From: Alistipes sp. An66
Lineage (GTDB): Bacteria; Bacteroidota; Bacteroidia; Bacteroidales; Rikenellaceae
Direction: 5' to 3'
NCBI RefSeq assembly: GCF_002161445.1
Contig: NZ_NFHT01000005.1
Span: forward strand, 117,438-181,437
Length of the DNA stretch: 64,000 nt
The notes under the pieces are model-generated. The model made no database searches and was not told the origin of the DNA. It saw only the letters and a program-made list of their open reading frames with translations. Position 1 is the first letter of the stretch. Every line of letters begins with the position of its first letter. Of the stretch, positions 36,700 through 45,740 are shown in pieces. The translations under genes and the position numbers were made by a program.

Positions 36700-37878
36700 A
36701 TGCGCGGTTTCCTGCTCCATACCCTTGCCGTCATGCGGCGTGAGACGGCCCGCCTGGCCCGTCAGCCGATGTATGTCGTGCTGATGATCGTCCTGCCGGT
36801 GGTGTCGTTCTCGTTCTTCGCGCTGCTCTTCGGGCAGGGTGCCATCCGCAACATCCCGATCGCCGTACTCGATCAGGACAACACCACGCTCTCGCGCAAG
36901 GTCATCCGGATGATCGACGAAACACCTACGGCTCTCGTTGCCTGCGGCATTCAGGACATGGCCGAGGGCGAACGGCTCATGCGCGAGGGAAAGGTCGTGG
37001 CCGTGGTGCTCGTGCCGCCGTTCTTCGAGAAGTCGATCCTCTCCAACACCCAGACCCATCTGGAAAACTACGTCTCGGGAACCAACATCACCGTCAACGG
37101 CCTCCTCTCGAAGGATATTCAGACCGCCGTGACGACCTTCTCGGCCGGCATCCAGCTCCAACTGCTCATGAAGAAGGGGCTCACCGAACATCAGGCCATG
37201 GCCCAGCTGATGCCCGTGCGCTTCGACAAGCACGTACTCTTCAACCCCCACATCAACTACGGCTATTACCTCGCCCCGAGCTTCATGCCCATGATGCTGA
37301 TGATCTTCGTCGTCATGACCACCATCTTCGCCATCGGCACCGAACTCAAAAACGCGACGGCCCGCGACTGGGTGGAAACCGCCGGAGGTTCGATCCGGGC
37401 CGCACTCCTCGGAAAGGTCCTGCCCATCACCGTCGTGATGTTCCTCGTCTCGCTCGTGATGATGATCATCAACTTCAAGATCGTCGGAACGCCCCTGAAC
37501 GGAAGCCTCGCGGTGCTCCTCGTCGGGACGCTGCTCTTCATCCTCGGCTACCAGTCGATCTCGGTGCTCATCGTCTCGCTGCTGGCCAACCTGCGTCTCT
37601 CGCTCTCGATCGGCGGCGGATACTCCGTGCTGGCCTTCACCTTCTCGGGCCTTACATTCCCTGTCATGGCCATGTGGGAACCCATGCAGTGGGTGAGCCG
37701 CATCTTCCCCTTCACCTTCTACACCGACATCTTCGTCGACCAGATGCTGCGCGGAACCCCGTGGGTCTATTCGCTGCCCGACCTCTGCTACATGGCGCTG
37801 TTCATTGTCTTACCGCTGCTCTGCCTGCCGCGCCTGAAACGCGTCGCGACGGAGGAAAAATTCTGGGGGAGGTTGTGA
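36700..37878 (+). CDS. ABC-2 type transporter permease (first of two)
   Basis: A 392-residue membrane protein of the ABC-2 family (YhhJ/YbhR type): one N-terminal helix, a large periplasmic domain of about 150 residues (IPIAVLDQDNTTLSRKVIRM), and five C-terminal helices including FVVMTTIFAIGTELKN and ISVLIVSLLANLRLSLSIGGGYSVLAFTFSG. Together with its neighbour it would form the inner-membrane exporter. It overlaps the operon closely (three bases after hlyD-like, one base before the next permease). No ATP-binding subunit is encoded next to it. Confidence 0.9.
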   Translation: MRGFLLHTLAVMRRETARLARQPMYVVLMIVLPVVSFSFFALLFGQGAIRNIPIAVLDQDNTTLSRKVIRMIDETPTALVACGIQDMAEGERLMREGKVVAVVLVPPFFEKSILSNTQTHLENYVSGTNITVNGLLSKDIQTAVTTFSAGIQLQLLMKKGLTEHQAMAQLMPVRFDKHVLFNPHINYGYYLAPSFMPMMLMIFVVMTTIFAIGTELKNATARDWVETAGGSIRAALLGKVLPITVVMFLVSLVMMIINFKIVGTPLNGSLAVLLVGTLLFILGYQSISVLIVSLLANLRLSLSIGGGYSVLAFTFSGLTFPVMAMWEPMQWVSRIFPFTFYTDIFVDQMLRGTPWVYSLPDLCYMALFIVLPLLCLPRLKRVATEEKFWGRL

Positions 37879-37879
37879 T

Positions 37880-39103
37880 ATGAGCCGATTTTCAAGACAG
37901 ATCACTTCGTACTGGCACCAGACCGGCGCCGTCATCCGGAACGAATTCCGCACGATCTTCACCGACAAGGGCGTCATTCTGATTCTGGTCTTCGCACTGC
38001 TGATCTACGCCACGGTCTACTCGCTGGCCTACGGTTCGCAGGTGCTGCGCAACGTCCCGATCGGCGTCGTGGACGAGTGCCGCACGCCCACGAGCCGGGC
38101 GCTGATCAACGCCTTCAATGCCGGGCCCAACACCTATGTCGCCTATACGCCGACCTCGATGGAGGAGGCCCGCGAACTCTTCCATGCCCGCAAGATCTAC
38201 GGCGTGGTCTACATCCCGTCGGACTACGAACGGTGTCTCTACGGCGGGGAGCAGGCCAACGTGGCGATCTACTGCGACGCCAGCTACTTCCTCATGTACC
38301 GGCAGGTCTTCCAGGAGGTCGTCACCTCGATCGGACAGACCGGCGCCATGGTCGAATTCCAGCGGCTGATCGCAAAGGGCGCGAACATCCCCCAGGCACA
38401 GGCCACCACACAGCCTGTCATCTACCAGTCGCACAACCTCTTCAACCCCTATCTCGGCTACGGAACCTTCGTCATGCCCGCCATCATCATGGTCATCATC
38501 CAGCAGACGATGCTCATCGGCATCGGCATGATCGGCGGCACGTGGCGCGAATTCGGGCTCTACCACAAACTCTGCCCACCGGGACGCCGCCGCATGTCGA
38601 CCATCCCGATCGTCATCGGACGCTCGCTGGTCTATGCGCTGATCTACGCCGTGACGTGCACCTACGTTCTCGGGCTCCATTACCGGATCTTCCACTTCCC
38701 GATGAACGGCGATCCGTGGACCGTGGGGCTCCTCATGACGGTTTACATGTCGGCCTGCATCGCCTTGGGCATCGCCGTGTCGACGCTTTTCCGCTACCGC
38801 GAGAACTCCCTGCTGCTGTTGCTCTGGACCTCGATTCCGGTGTTGATGTTGAGCGGCGTGTCGTATCCCCGCGAAGGGATTCCCGACTGGCTCTTCAACC
38901 TCGGGCAGCTCCTCCCCAGTAGCCACGGCGTCGACGGATTCATCCGCGTCCAGACCATGGGCGCCTCGACCGCCGAGGTCTTCTCCGAAATCAAATGGCT
39001 CGTCATCCTCACGGTCGTCTACGGCGGGCTGGCCTGCATCGGCATCCATCAGGTCATCCAGCGGGAACTCCGCGATGCCGGAGAACTCCGCCAAAAAGAG
39101 TAA
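37880..39103 (+). CDS. ABC-2 type transporter permease (second of two)
   Basis: A 407-residue ABC-2 permease closely related in plan to the preceding one: an N-terminal helix (GVILILVFALLIYATVYSLA), a periplasmic domain (VPIGVVDECRTPTSRALI through YFLMYRQVFQEVVTSI), and five further helices (IIMVIIQQTMLIGIGMIGG, LVYALIYAVTCTYVLGL, LLLLWTSIPVLMLSGVSYP). Two different permeases likely form a heterodimer. It ends the operon; a strong terminator follows at 39156-39184. An ATPase is not found in the operon or elsewhere in the window. Confidence 0.9.
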   Translation: MSRFSRQITSYWHQTGAVIRNEFRTIFTDKGVILILVFALLIYATVYSLAYGSQVLRNVPIGVVDECRTPTSRALINAFNAGPNTYVAYTPTSMEEARELFHARKIYGVVYIPSDYERCLYGGEQANVAIYCDASYFLMYRQVFQEVVTSIGQTGAMVEFQRLIAKGANIPQAQATTQPVIYQSHNLFNPYLGYGTFVMPAIIMVIIQQTMLIGIGMIGGTWREFGLYHKLCPPGRRRMSTIPIVIGRSLVYALIYAVTCTYVLGLHYRIFHFPMNGDPWTVGLLMTVYMSACIALGIAVSTLFRYRENSLLLLLWTSIPVLMLSGVSYPREGIPDWLFNLGQLLPSSHGVDGFIRVQTMGASTAEVFSEIKWLVILTVVYGGLACIGIHQVIQRELRDAGELRQKE

Positions 39104-39155
39104 AGTCTTTCTGCGCGGAGGCCATTCCTTCGGGAAGCAGGCAACAACTCATAAA

Positions 39156-39184
39156 AAACAGCCGGGTCGAAAACCCGGCTGTTT
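39156..39184. terminator. Bidirectional terminator between convergent operons
   Basis: A 12-bp perfect stem (AAACAGCCGGGT with ACCCGGCTGTTT), 5-base loop, with A-rich sequence on one side and T on the other. Confidence 0.85.
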
Positions 39185-39211
39185 CGTATCTGGCGATGCG
39201 GCGACCCCGCA

Positions 39212-42178
39212 TCAATGGAAGTGCATCGGCGGGGGAGGAGCACCCGGACCCGGACGTCGGGAGGAGCGGTCCATGCCCTCGTAATCCTTGATATTGTGCG
39301 AGCCCTTCTTGCCGAAACGCCGCAGGTTGTAGGTAAACTGCACCATGTAGTAACGTCCGATGACGCTGTTCGTGGCATTCTGCGTCCAGCCCGAGCCCGT
39401 CGTGCGGACGAAGGCCTTGTTCTGGTTCAGCAGGTCGTTCACTCCGATCATGATCTCGCCCCGCTGGTTGCGGAAGATCTTCTTGCCCAGCCAGGCGTTG
39501 CACAGCAGGTAGCTCTCCTCGTAGTCGTTCGTGAAGCCCAGGTACTGCGTGTAGGCGGCGCTTGCCGTCAGCGTGAAGCCCAGCGGGAAGACCAGTTTCA
39601 GGTTGCCCTGTGCCGTGTGGTTGAAATAGCGGTTCTTCGCCTTCGACGTATCCATCGAGTTGGTCGCCTCGTTGTAGGTTCCGTTCCACGAGAGCGTGAA
39701 GTCGACGTTCTCCGAAATGTTGCTGCCCAGCACGGCCCGGAAGTCGTAGCCCAGATTCTCCGCATCGTTCCGCTCGCCGCCCGAAATCAGCCCCGTCGCC
39801 GGGTCCACCGTACCGCCCAGCATGCTCGGCGTCTTGGTGTAGGTGACACCCGCCATGATGTTGAAGTTCGATTTCAGGAACCCGACCGGAAGTCCGTAGC
39901 TCAAATGCGTACGCAACTTCCAATAACCGTCGAGGTTCGTCGTCGTCGAGTAGTAGAGCGGAGTGTATTCCTTGCCTTCGATGTCGAGCTTTCCGGGGTT
40001 CTGCACCAGATGCGTTGCCGTGTAGTCCAGCGTCGTATTCATCGAGAACATCCACATGAAGGTCCGGCCCTTCTCGACGTTCGAATTCACGTAGTGGAAG
40101 TTCACCCGATGGGCATAGGAGGGGCGGAGATACTTGTTACCGTGGGAGATGTTCTGCGCATCCGAGACGTCGTAGACGCTTTGCAGGTCGGTGACCGTCG
40201 GGCTGTCCGTATAGGACGAGACGAAGAGACGAAGCGTATTCTCACGGTTGATGTTCAGTTCGCCCATCATGAAGTAGGTCACGTTGTTGTACGAATGCGA
40301 GATCTCCTCGGCCTCGCCCCGGACCACCTCGCCGTCGAGCGTCGAGCGCTGGTAGTAGACGTTGGCGATGAAGCGGCTGCGGTCCTTCGCATAGCGGAAG
40401 CCCGGACCGACGCTCTGCGTCAGGTAGCCGCTCCGGTAGGAGTTCGACAGCGACAGGTCGGGCAACAGTCCCTCGATCGAGAAGTCGCTGCCCGTAACAT
40501 AGGTCCGCGTATCGCGTTCCTGCGTGTTGTACGACATGCGGTATTGCAGGCTCACCTGTGCGTATTTGGCCACCGGTTCCGTATAGGTGAAATTCCCGCG
40601 CACTCTCGTGGAGGAGGATGGCGCCATATTGCGCAGATAGCGAAGCGAGAGGTAGGCGGACGGATCCCAGACGAAGGGAATATCATCTTCGAAACCCGCT
40701 ATCGTCTCGGGACGGTCGGTCTGGCTGCCCAGCTCGTTCGACCACGATCTCGAATTGTTCTTGTTGTCCTGATAGCTGAACGACCCGTCGACGGTGATCG
40801 TGCGGCCGTCCTTGCCCAGCTTGGCGCGGTAGACGGCACTCGTCCCGATGTTGTAACCATGTTGCAGGCCGTCGCTGTAATTGTACGTGTTGCTGTAACC
40901 GCTGCCGCCCGCCTCCGGAGCACCGAACTGCCAGCCGTAAGTCGTGCTCACGCGATCGTTCGACTGGTAGCTGAACCGCGGCCGGATCATCAGGTTCTGG
41001 TTCTCCGAGATCTTCCACTCCAAACGGGCGTTGAAACGGTGGTTGTAGCCCTTCGTGTCGGAGTTGCCGCGCGTCATCAGCGTATCGAGCGCCATCGGCG
41101 CCTCGTACCACTTGTCGACCGTCGAGAGGTTCCGCGTGTCGGTATTGTTGAAGAAGTAGCTACCCTGGACCGACACCTGGTCGCGTTTGCCCCACGTGTC
41201 GGAGTAGTTCACGCCGAGGGCGTTGACCGTGGCCACGCCGCTCTGCGGACGCATCATGTACTGGCCCACGCCGCCGCGGCGACCGCCTCCGCCGCCCGAG
41301 ACGCCCAGAATGTCCTCGAACGAGAAGTTCTGCTGGTTGACGTTGTTGAACAGGCCGATCAGCGAGATGCGGGTGTCGCCCGTGAAGATGTTGGCGTTAC
41401 CGCCGGCCAGGTACTTGAACCGATCCTCGGTGGTCGTCTCGGCGTCGTAGCCGAATCCGGCATAGAGCTTTCCGAACTGCCCCTGCCGCATGCCGGGTTT
41501 CGTGACGATGTTGAGCGCCTTGTATCCCTCGCCGTCGTCCATGCCCGAGAATTCGGCCGCATCGGAGAGTTTGTTGTAGACCTCCACCCGGTCGACGGCC
41601 TCGGCCGGCAGCGACTTGATCGCCGTGGTGACATCCTCGCCGAAGAACTCCTTGCCGTCGACGAAGACCTTCTTGATCTCCTCGCCCTGCGTCTCGACCA
41701 CGCCGTCCGTCACGGTGATGCCGGGCATCTTTTTCAGCAGTCCCTCCACGTCGGCGTCGTTCGTCACCTTGAACGCCCCGGCGTTGTAGCTCACCGTATC
41801 GCCCTTCTGCGACGTCCGCATGGCCTTCACCTCCTTGACCACCGTCTCGATCTGCACGCCCGGTTTGAGGCGCAGCGTGCCGAGATTCAGACGCGGGGTC
41901 GACAGCCGGAACGTCGTGTCGAGGTTATTGTACCCGATGAACGATACCGTCAGGGCATATTCCCCGTAGGCGAGCGAGGAGATCGACGCTGCGCCCCTGT
42001 ATCCCGACGCAAAACCTTGTTTCTTGTCCGGCGTTTTGGTCGGAGCGACGGTCAGCACGGCGCCGACGACGCTGTTCCCGGTTTCCGCATCGACGATCGT
42101 CGCTGTCACGCTGCCCTTCTGGGCAAGTGCCGCGGCCGCGAAGAGCGTCAGCAGGGTTGTCAATAATACACGTTTCAT
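39212..42178 (-). CDS. TonB-dependent receptor-type outer membrane beta-barrel protein (OMP_b-brl_3)
   Basis: A 988-residue outer-membrane protein. Signal peptide MKRVLLTTLLTLFAAAALAQ precedes a carboxypeptidase-regulatory-like beta-sandwich (residues ~20-115), then a plug domain with GDTVSYNAGAFKVTNDADVE, LLKKMPGITV, VFVDGKEFFGED and LSDAAEFSGMDDGEGYKALN, which is the standard plug of the barrel family 3 receptors. The rest is a 22-strand type barrel. The C-terminus is odd: after the strand ending NLRRF there is a tail of about 25 residues rich in Gly/Pro ending PPPPMHFH, without a final aromatic strand. It is downstream of a Spy-like protein and a two-component pair on the same strand, possibly as one regulated unit. 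Ligand unknown. Confidence 0.88.
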   Translation of the reverse strand: MKRVLLTTLLTLFAAAALAQKGSVTATIVDAETGNSVVGAVLTVAPTKTPDKKQGFASGYRGAASISSLAYGEYALTVSFIGYNNLDTTFRLSTPRLNLGTLRLKPGVQIETVVKEVKAMRTSQKGDTVSYNAGAFKVTNDADVEGLLKKMPGITVTDGVVETQGEEIKKVFVDGKEFFGEDVTTAIKSLPAEAVDRVEVYNKLSDAAEFSGMDDGEGYKALNIVTKPGMRQGQFGKLYAGFGYDAETTTEDRFKYLAGGNANIFTGDTRISLIGLFNNVNQQNFSFEDILGVSGGGGGRRGGVGQYMMRPQSGVATVNALGVNYSDTWGKRDQVSVQGSYFFNNTDTRNLSTVDKWYEAPMALDTLMTRGNSDTKGYNHRFNARLEWKISENQNLMIRPRFSYQSNDRVSTTYGWQFGAPEAGGSGYSNTYNYSDGLQHGYNIGTSAVYRAKLGKDGRTITVDGSFSYQDNKNNSRSWSNELGSQTDRPETIAGFEDDIPFVWDPSAYLSLRYLRNMAPSSSTRVRGNFTYTEPVAKYAQVSLQYRMSYNTQERDTRTYVTGSDFSIEGLLPDLSLSNSYRSGYLTQSVGPGFRYAKDRSRFIANVYYQRSTLDGEVVRGEAEEISHSYNNVTYFMMGELNINRENTLRLFVSSYTDSPTVTDLQSVYDVSDAQNISHGNKYLRPSYAHRVNFHYVNSNVEKGRTFMWMFSMNTTLDYTATHLVQNPGKLDIEGKEYTPLYYSTTTNLDGYWKLRTHLSYGLPVGFLKSNFNIMAGVTYTKTPSMLGGTVDPATGLISGGERNDAENLGYDFRAVLGSNISENVDFTLSWNGTYNEATNSMDTSKAKNRYFNHTAQGNLKLVFPLGFTLTASAAYTQYLGFTNDYEESYLLCNAWLGKKIFRNQRGEIMIGVNDLLNQNKAFVRTTGSGWTQNATNSVIGRYYMVQFTYNLRRFGKKGSHNIKDYEGMDRSSRRPGPGAPPPPMHFH

Positions 42179-42313
42179 GCTTCTCTGTTTTCTCTGGGCT
42201 GATTTTATCTCGTTTTCCATTCCTTCATTTCCGGGCCTCTCCGCCGGGCCTGAAAGGCCCGCGAATTTACGTTTTTTTCACCATATTATCTCCTGCCGAC
42301 CCGGTGAATCGGC

Positions 42314-42347
42314 AAAAAAAGGGTGTCAGTCGACCGGACTGACACCC
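42314..42347 (-). terminator. Terminator after the DUF4890-like gene
   Basis: An 11-bp perfect stem (GGGTGTCAGTC with GACTGACACCC), 5-base loop, followed on the minus strand by a T7 run. It lies between the Spy-like gene and the receptor gene, so the receptor may also have its own promoter. Confidence 0.85.
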
Positions 42348-42383
42348 GCTCCGGCAGTTTCATGCCGTCATCCGAAGCCCCCG

Positions 42384-42803
42384 TTATTTCTTGCGCGGAC
42401 AATCTTTCGGGCAATCACCCTGCTTCGGGCCCTTCTTGTGCTTCATGTGAGGGCCGTTCCCCGGCTGTCCCGGACGCGGGCCCTGCATCTGCGACCACTG
42501 CATGAACTGCTCGGTCGAGAGGATCGACTTCATCTTGTCGGCCTCGGCGGCGCGGGCTTCGCGCATCTTCTCGCGCATGGCCTGCATCTGTTTGATCTGA
42601 TCCAGGTTCACCTCATAGACCTGCTTGGCCTGGGCGTCCGAAAGGTTCAGCTGTTTGGTCATGCGCTCGGTCTGGCGCTGTGCCAGCTGCTCGGCCGTGG
42701 GAGGGGTCCTGGGTTCCGCCTGCGGTTTGTTCTCCTGGGCGAAAAGGGTCGTCGTAGCCATCAGGCAAAGGGCCATTGCGGCCGCAAAAATCTGCTTTTT
42801 CAT
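42384..42803 (-). CDS. Spy/CpxP-like periplasmic protein (DUF4890-type)
   Basis: A 139-residue exported protein. Signal peptide MKKQIFAAAMALCLMATTTLFA precedes a helical region with TERMTKQLNLSDAQAKQVYEVN, an LTxxQ-type helix pair as in Spy and CpxP, periplasmic chaperone/stress sensors. The C-terminal 30 residues are unusual: GPHMKHKKGPKQGDCPKDCPRKK, with His, Lys and two Cys, which may bind metal. A two-component system lies just upstream, as for Spy/CpxP genes elsewhere. The family match is from pattern only, so function is inferred. A -7-like TAACTTTG (42885-42878) lies 75 bases upstream of the ATG. Confidence 0.8.
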   Translation of the reverse strand: MKKQIFAAAMALCLMATTTLFAQENKPQAEPRTPPTAEQLAQRQTERMTKQLNLSDAQAKQVYEVNLDQIKQMQAMREKMREARAAEADKMKSILSTEQFMQWSQMQGPRPGQPGNGPHMKHKKGPKQGDCPKDCPRKK

Positions 42804-42948
42804 AACCCTGCAATTTTTGATTTAATGTTGGACATTCCGGTTGCCGGCCCGTGTCCGGCCTCTCCGGGTCTCTGCTGCAAAGTTAGGACCAAACTCCGGA
42901 TTCGGAGCCGCCCTCCGGGTGAAACGCCCGAGCCGGCCGGTCAACCGG

Positions 42949-43722
42949 CTATTCCGCGGGGCGAACCGACCGCAGCCAGGCCTTGAATTCCGGTACCCGG
43001 GCCTTCGAGATGATGATCCGCTCGGGAGTCTCGACCGTCAGGTGCAGCGACAGCCGGCTCCCGAACCACACGACGATCTCCTTCACGGCCCGACGCGCCA
43101 CGATGAACTGGCGGTTGGCCCGGAAGAACTCCTCCTCGGGCAGCATGGATTGCAGCGTTTCGAGCGTCCGGTCCAGCGGGTAGACCGCACCGTCGTAGTC
43201 GCAGGCCGTGACGCGCTCGTTCGCCGTGTAGCAATAGGCGATCCGGTCGCGTTGCAGCGGGATGATCCGGTCGCGCACGTGGACCAGAAAGACCTCCCCG
43301 CGGTCGCGGCGCTCCGCGGCCAGCGACCGCACCCGCGATCCGTAACTGCTGCGTTCGGCCGAGGTCAGGCGCCGCAACTTGGCCAGGGCCCGCCGTACAT
43401 CGGACTCGTTGAGCGGTTTGAGCAGGTAGTCGATGCTGTTGACCTTGAAGGCTTCCAGCGCATAGCGGTCGTAGGCCGTCGTGAAGATCACCGGAGCGGT
43501 GATCTCCACGGCGTCGAAGATGCGGAACGAGTCGCCGTCGGCCAGGTGGATGTCCATGAAGAGCAGCTCCGGTTCGGGGTTCGCCCGCAGCCACTCGATG
43601 CTCTCCGCGACGCTTTCCAGCGTCGCCACGACCTCCACCTCCGGGGCCGCCTGCCGCAGGATCGCCGCCAGGTTCCGCGCCGCGGCGGTTTCGTCTTCGA
43701 TAATCAGTGCTTTCATCTTCAT
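42949..43722 (-). CDS. LytTR-type response regulator
   Basis: A 257-residue response regulator with an N-terminal receiver domain (residues 1 to ~125; MKALIIEDETAAARNL, phosphoacceptor Asp in LLFMDIHLADGD at about residue 57, Lys in YLLKPL) and a C-terminal LytTR DNA-binding domain (VFLVHVRDRIIPLQRDRIAY through FFRANRQFIVARRAV). The start ATG at 43722 follows the histidine kinase stop by two bases; ATG at 43716 is a possible alternative. LytTR regulators often control envelope or extracellular functions. It probably receives phosphate from the adjacent kinase and may control the Spy-like and barrel genes downstream. Confidence 0.93.
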   Translation of the reverse strand: MKMKALIIEDETAAARNLAAILRQAAPEVEVVATLESVAESIEWLRANPEPELLFMDIHLADGDSFRIFDAVEITAPVIFTTAYDRYALEAFKVNSIDYLLKPLNESDVRRALAKLRRLTSAERSSYGSRVRSLAAERRDRGEVFLVHVRDRIIPLQRDRIAYCYTANERVTACDYDGAVYPLDRTLETLQSMLPEEEFFRANRQFIVARRAVKEIVVWFGSRLSLHLTVETPERIIISKARVPEFKAWLRSVRPAE

Positions 43723-43724
43723 GG

Positions 43725-45032
43725 TCAGGATTCGGGGTTCAACAGCGGCATCCGAACGCGGAACGTCTCGCCGTCGTCGAGGATCTCGATCCGGCGTCCC
43801 GTGATCAGCTGCCAGCGGTTGTTCAGGTTTTCCAGCCCGATCCCGGTCGAGGGCTCGGGTTCCAGTTTCGGGATCTTCGGGTTCGCGACTTCGAGCCAGG
43901 CGCCCTCGGTGCGGATCAAAATGTGGAACGGCTTGCTGCGCGTGATCGTGTTGTGCTTCACGGCATTGCCGATCAGCGGCTGCAACGACAGCGCCGGAAG
44001 CCGCCACGGCCGGTATTTCGGGTCGACGTCGATGTCGAAGAAGAGTTTGTCGGCGTAGCGGATCTTGAACAGGTAGCTGTACGCCTCGACGAACTTCAAC
44101 TCCTCGTCGAGGGTCATCAGCGTCGATTGTCCGTTCTGGATGATGTAGCGGAACGTGTACGACAGCTGGTCGATGTAGGTGAGGGCCTTCTCGTCGTGGC
44201 GCTCCCGCACGAGCATCGCCAGCGAGTTGAGCGAATTGAAGAAGAAGTGGGGGTTGATCTGCCCGACGAGCATGTTGTACCGGGTGGCGAGGTTCTCGTT
44301 TTTGAGCCGCTCGTTCTCCACGACGACGGCCTGCCGCTGGGAGATCAGCACGTAGATCCACCCGTAGAGCATCGACACCACGACGGCGAACGAGCATTTC
44401 AGCAGCAGCATGTAGTCGAACATGCGGCCGCTCATGCAGTTGAGCAGGATACGGCCCGTGTGCCACTCGGTGACGGGCGCCACGCAGTAGAGACCCGCGG
44501 CGGCCGCGCAGCACCACAGGCAGCGACGCACGTAGCGCGACATGGAGTAATTGCGCCGTACGGTGGTGAGGATCGAGAGCATCACGAACGACACCACCAG
44601 ATAATAGATGAGTTGCAGCAGCAGCTCCGTGCCGCGGGACGGACGACTGTACAGCATGCTGTAATCGAATTCGCGGCCGTTTCGCATGAGGACCTTCTGC
44701 ATCATCGGATGGGCGCCGGGACGCCGCGGCGGAGTCATCTCGGCGACGATCCGGTCGCCCGCCGCGAGTCGCAGGCGGTTCATCCGCTGCGTGGGGACAT
44801 AGGCGCTGTCGCCGTTTTCGTAGACGAGGTATCCGTAGCCGTCGGGGTGCACGACGAGCCGCCCCTCGTCCTCGCGGATCAGGGCCCGTTTCGGGGCGGG
44901 CTGCTGTTGGGTGCTTTCGTTGTTCAGGTCCACGAGCATCAGCAGCACGTAGGAGAAGTTCACCACCAGACTGATCGCCACGGCGACCAGCAGGTTCAGC
45001 ACCACGTCGGCGTATTTCGATTGCAGTTTCAT
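43725..45032 (-). CDS. LytS-type sensor histidine kinase
   Basis: A 435-residue membrane histidine kinase of the LytS/YehU (His_kinase) family. There is one N-terminal membrane helix (residues ~13-36), an extracytoplasmic region to about 135 (DSAYVPTQRMNRL), then three helices (LIYYLVVSFVMLSIL, CLWCCAAAAGLYCVAPV, MLLLKCSFAVVVSMLYGWIYVLI), then the kinase core with VGQINPHFFFNSLNSL (phosphoacceptor His 262), PALSLQPLIGNAVKHN (N box) and GIGLENLNNRWQL (G box). It is two bases upstream of its response regulator gene. The signal is unknown. Confidence 0.93.
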   Translation of the reverse strand: MKLQSKYADVVLNLLVAVAISLVVNFSYVLLMLVDLNNESTQQQPAPKRALIREDEGRLVVHPDGYGYLVYENGDSAYVPTQRMNRLRLAAGDRIVAEMTPPRRPGAHPMMQKVLMRNGREFDYSMLYSRPSRGTELLLQLIYYLVVSFVMLSILTTVRRNYSMSRYVRRCLWCCAAAAGLYCVAPVTEWHTGRILLNCMSGRMFDYMLLLKCSFAVVVSMLYGWIYVLISQRQAVVVENERLKNENLATRYNMLVGQINPHFFFNSLNSLAMLVRERHDEKALTYIDQLSYTFRYIIQNGQSTLMTLDEELKFVEAYSYLFKIRYADKLFFDIDVDPKYRPWRLPALSLQPLIGNAVKHNTITRSKPFHILIRTEGAWLEVANPKIPKLEPEPSTGIGLENLNNRWQLITGRRIEILDDGETFRVRMPLLNPES

Positions 45033-45165
45033 GGTCGGTATCTTTCGGTGTTTCCGCCCGGCGTCGTCCGCGGATCCCTCCGGAGAGGGGTTGTCGCGGG
45101 TCTCCGCAGACTTCGTCGGAGAGCGGGGGAGTCACGGGTGTCAGCATCCCGGAGCAGAGCGGAGG

Positions 45166-45699
45166 CTACTCCTCCTCCCCGTACCACGAGGCATAGAGCA
45201 TGTAGTCGTGGGCCGTGCGGCGGACGATCTCGTCGCGCTGCTCGGGGGTGATCTCCTTGACCTTGCGGGCCGGGACGCCGGCATAGACCGAGTTGGGTTC
45301 CAGCTGTGCGTTGGAGAGCACCAGCGCATTGGCGGCGATGATGCACCCCGAAGGGACGTGGGCGTTGTCGAGCACCGTGGCGCCCATGCCGATCAGGCAG
45401 TTGTCCTCGATCACGGCGCCGTGGATCGTAGCGTTGTGGCCCACCGAGACGTCGTTGCCGATGATCGTCTGCGAGGGGTGCTTCGCCTGGTCGTAGATGG
45501 TGTGCAGCACGGCGCCGTCCTGGATGTTCGTGCGGTCGCCGATGACGATCCGGTTCACGTCGCCGCGCAGCACGGCGTTGTACCAGATCGAGCAGTCGCG
45601 GCCGATGGTTACGTTGCCCAGAATGACGGCCGTCTCGGCCAGAAAGGTGTTTTCGCCGATCACGGGTTCGTGACCGCGGACTTTGCGGATCAATGCCAT
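45166..45699 (-). CDS. Gamma carbonic anhydrase family protein
   Basis: A 177-residue left-handed parallel beta-helix protein with the hexapeptide repeat pattern of gamma carbonic anhydrases (YrdA/PaaY type). Repeats: AVILGNVTIGRDCSIWYNAV, GDRTNIQDGAVLH, VSVGHNATIHGAVIEDNCLI, GMGATVLDNAHV; the metal-binding His are in AVLH and VGHNATIHG. Carbonic anhydrase activity is plausible but not proven for this subgroup. The C-terminal helix (PEQRDEIVRRTAHDYM) is normal. The downstream 130 bases up to the sensor kinase gene are featureless and no strong terminator is seen; mazG starts 41 bases upstream on the same strand. Confidence 0.9.
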   Translation of the reverse strand: MALIRKVRGHEPVIGENTFLAETAVILGNVTIGRDCSIWYNAVLRGDVNRIVIGDRTNIQDGAVLHTIYDQAKHPSQTIIGNDVSVGHNATIHGAVIEDNCLIGMGATVLDNAHVPSGCIIAANALVLSNAQLEPNSVYAGVPARKVKEITPEQRDEIVRRTAHDYMLYASWYGEEE

Positions 45700-45740
45700 A
45701 TCTTTTTTCTGTTTGGAATCGTCATTCGGTTATGCTCCTC

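Noticed and set aside
39215..42166. A 983-codon ORF on the plus strand
   Set aside because: Antisense to the outer-membrane receptor; low complexity (Arg/Val/Asp/His-rich) and no signal peptide or domain.
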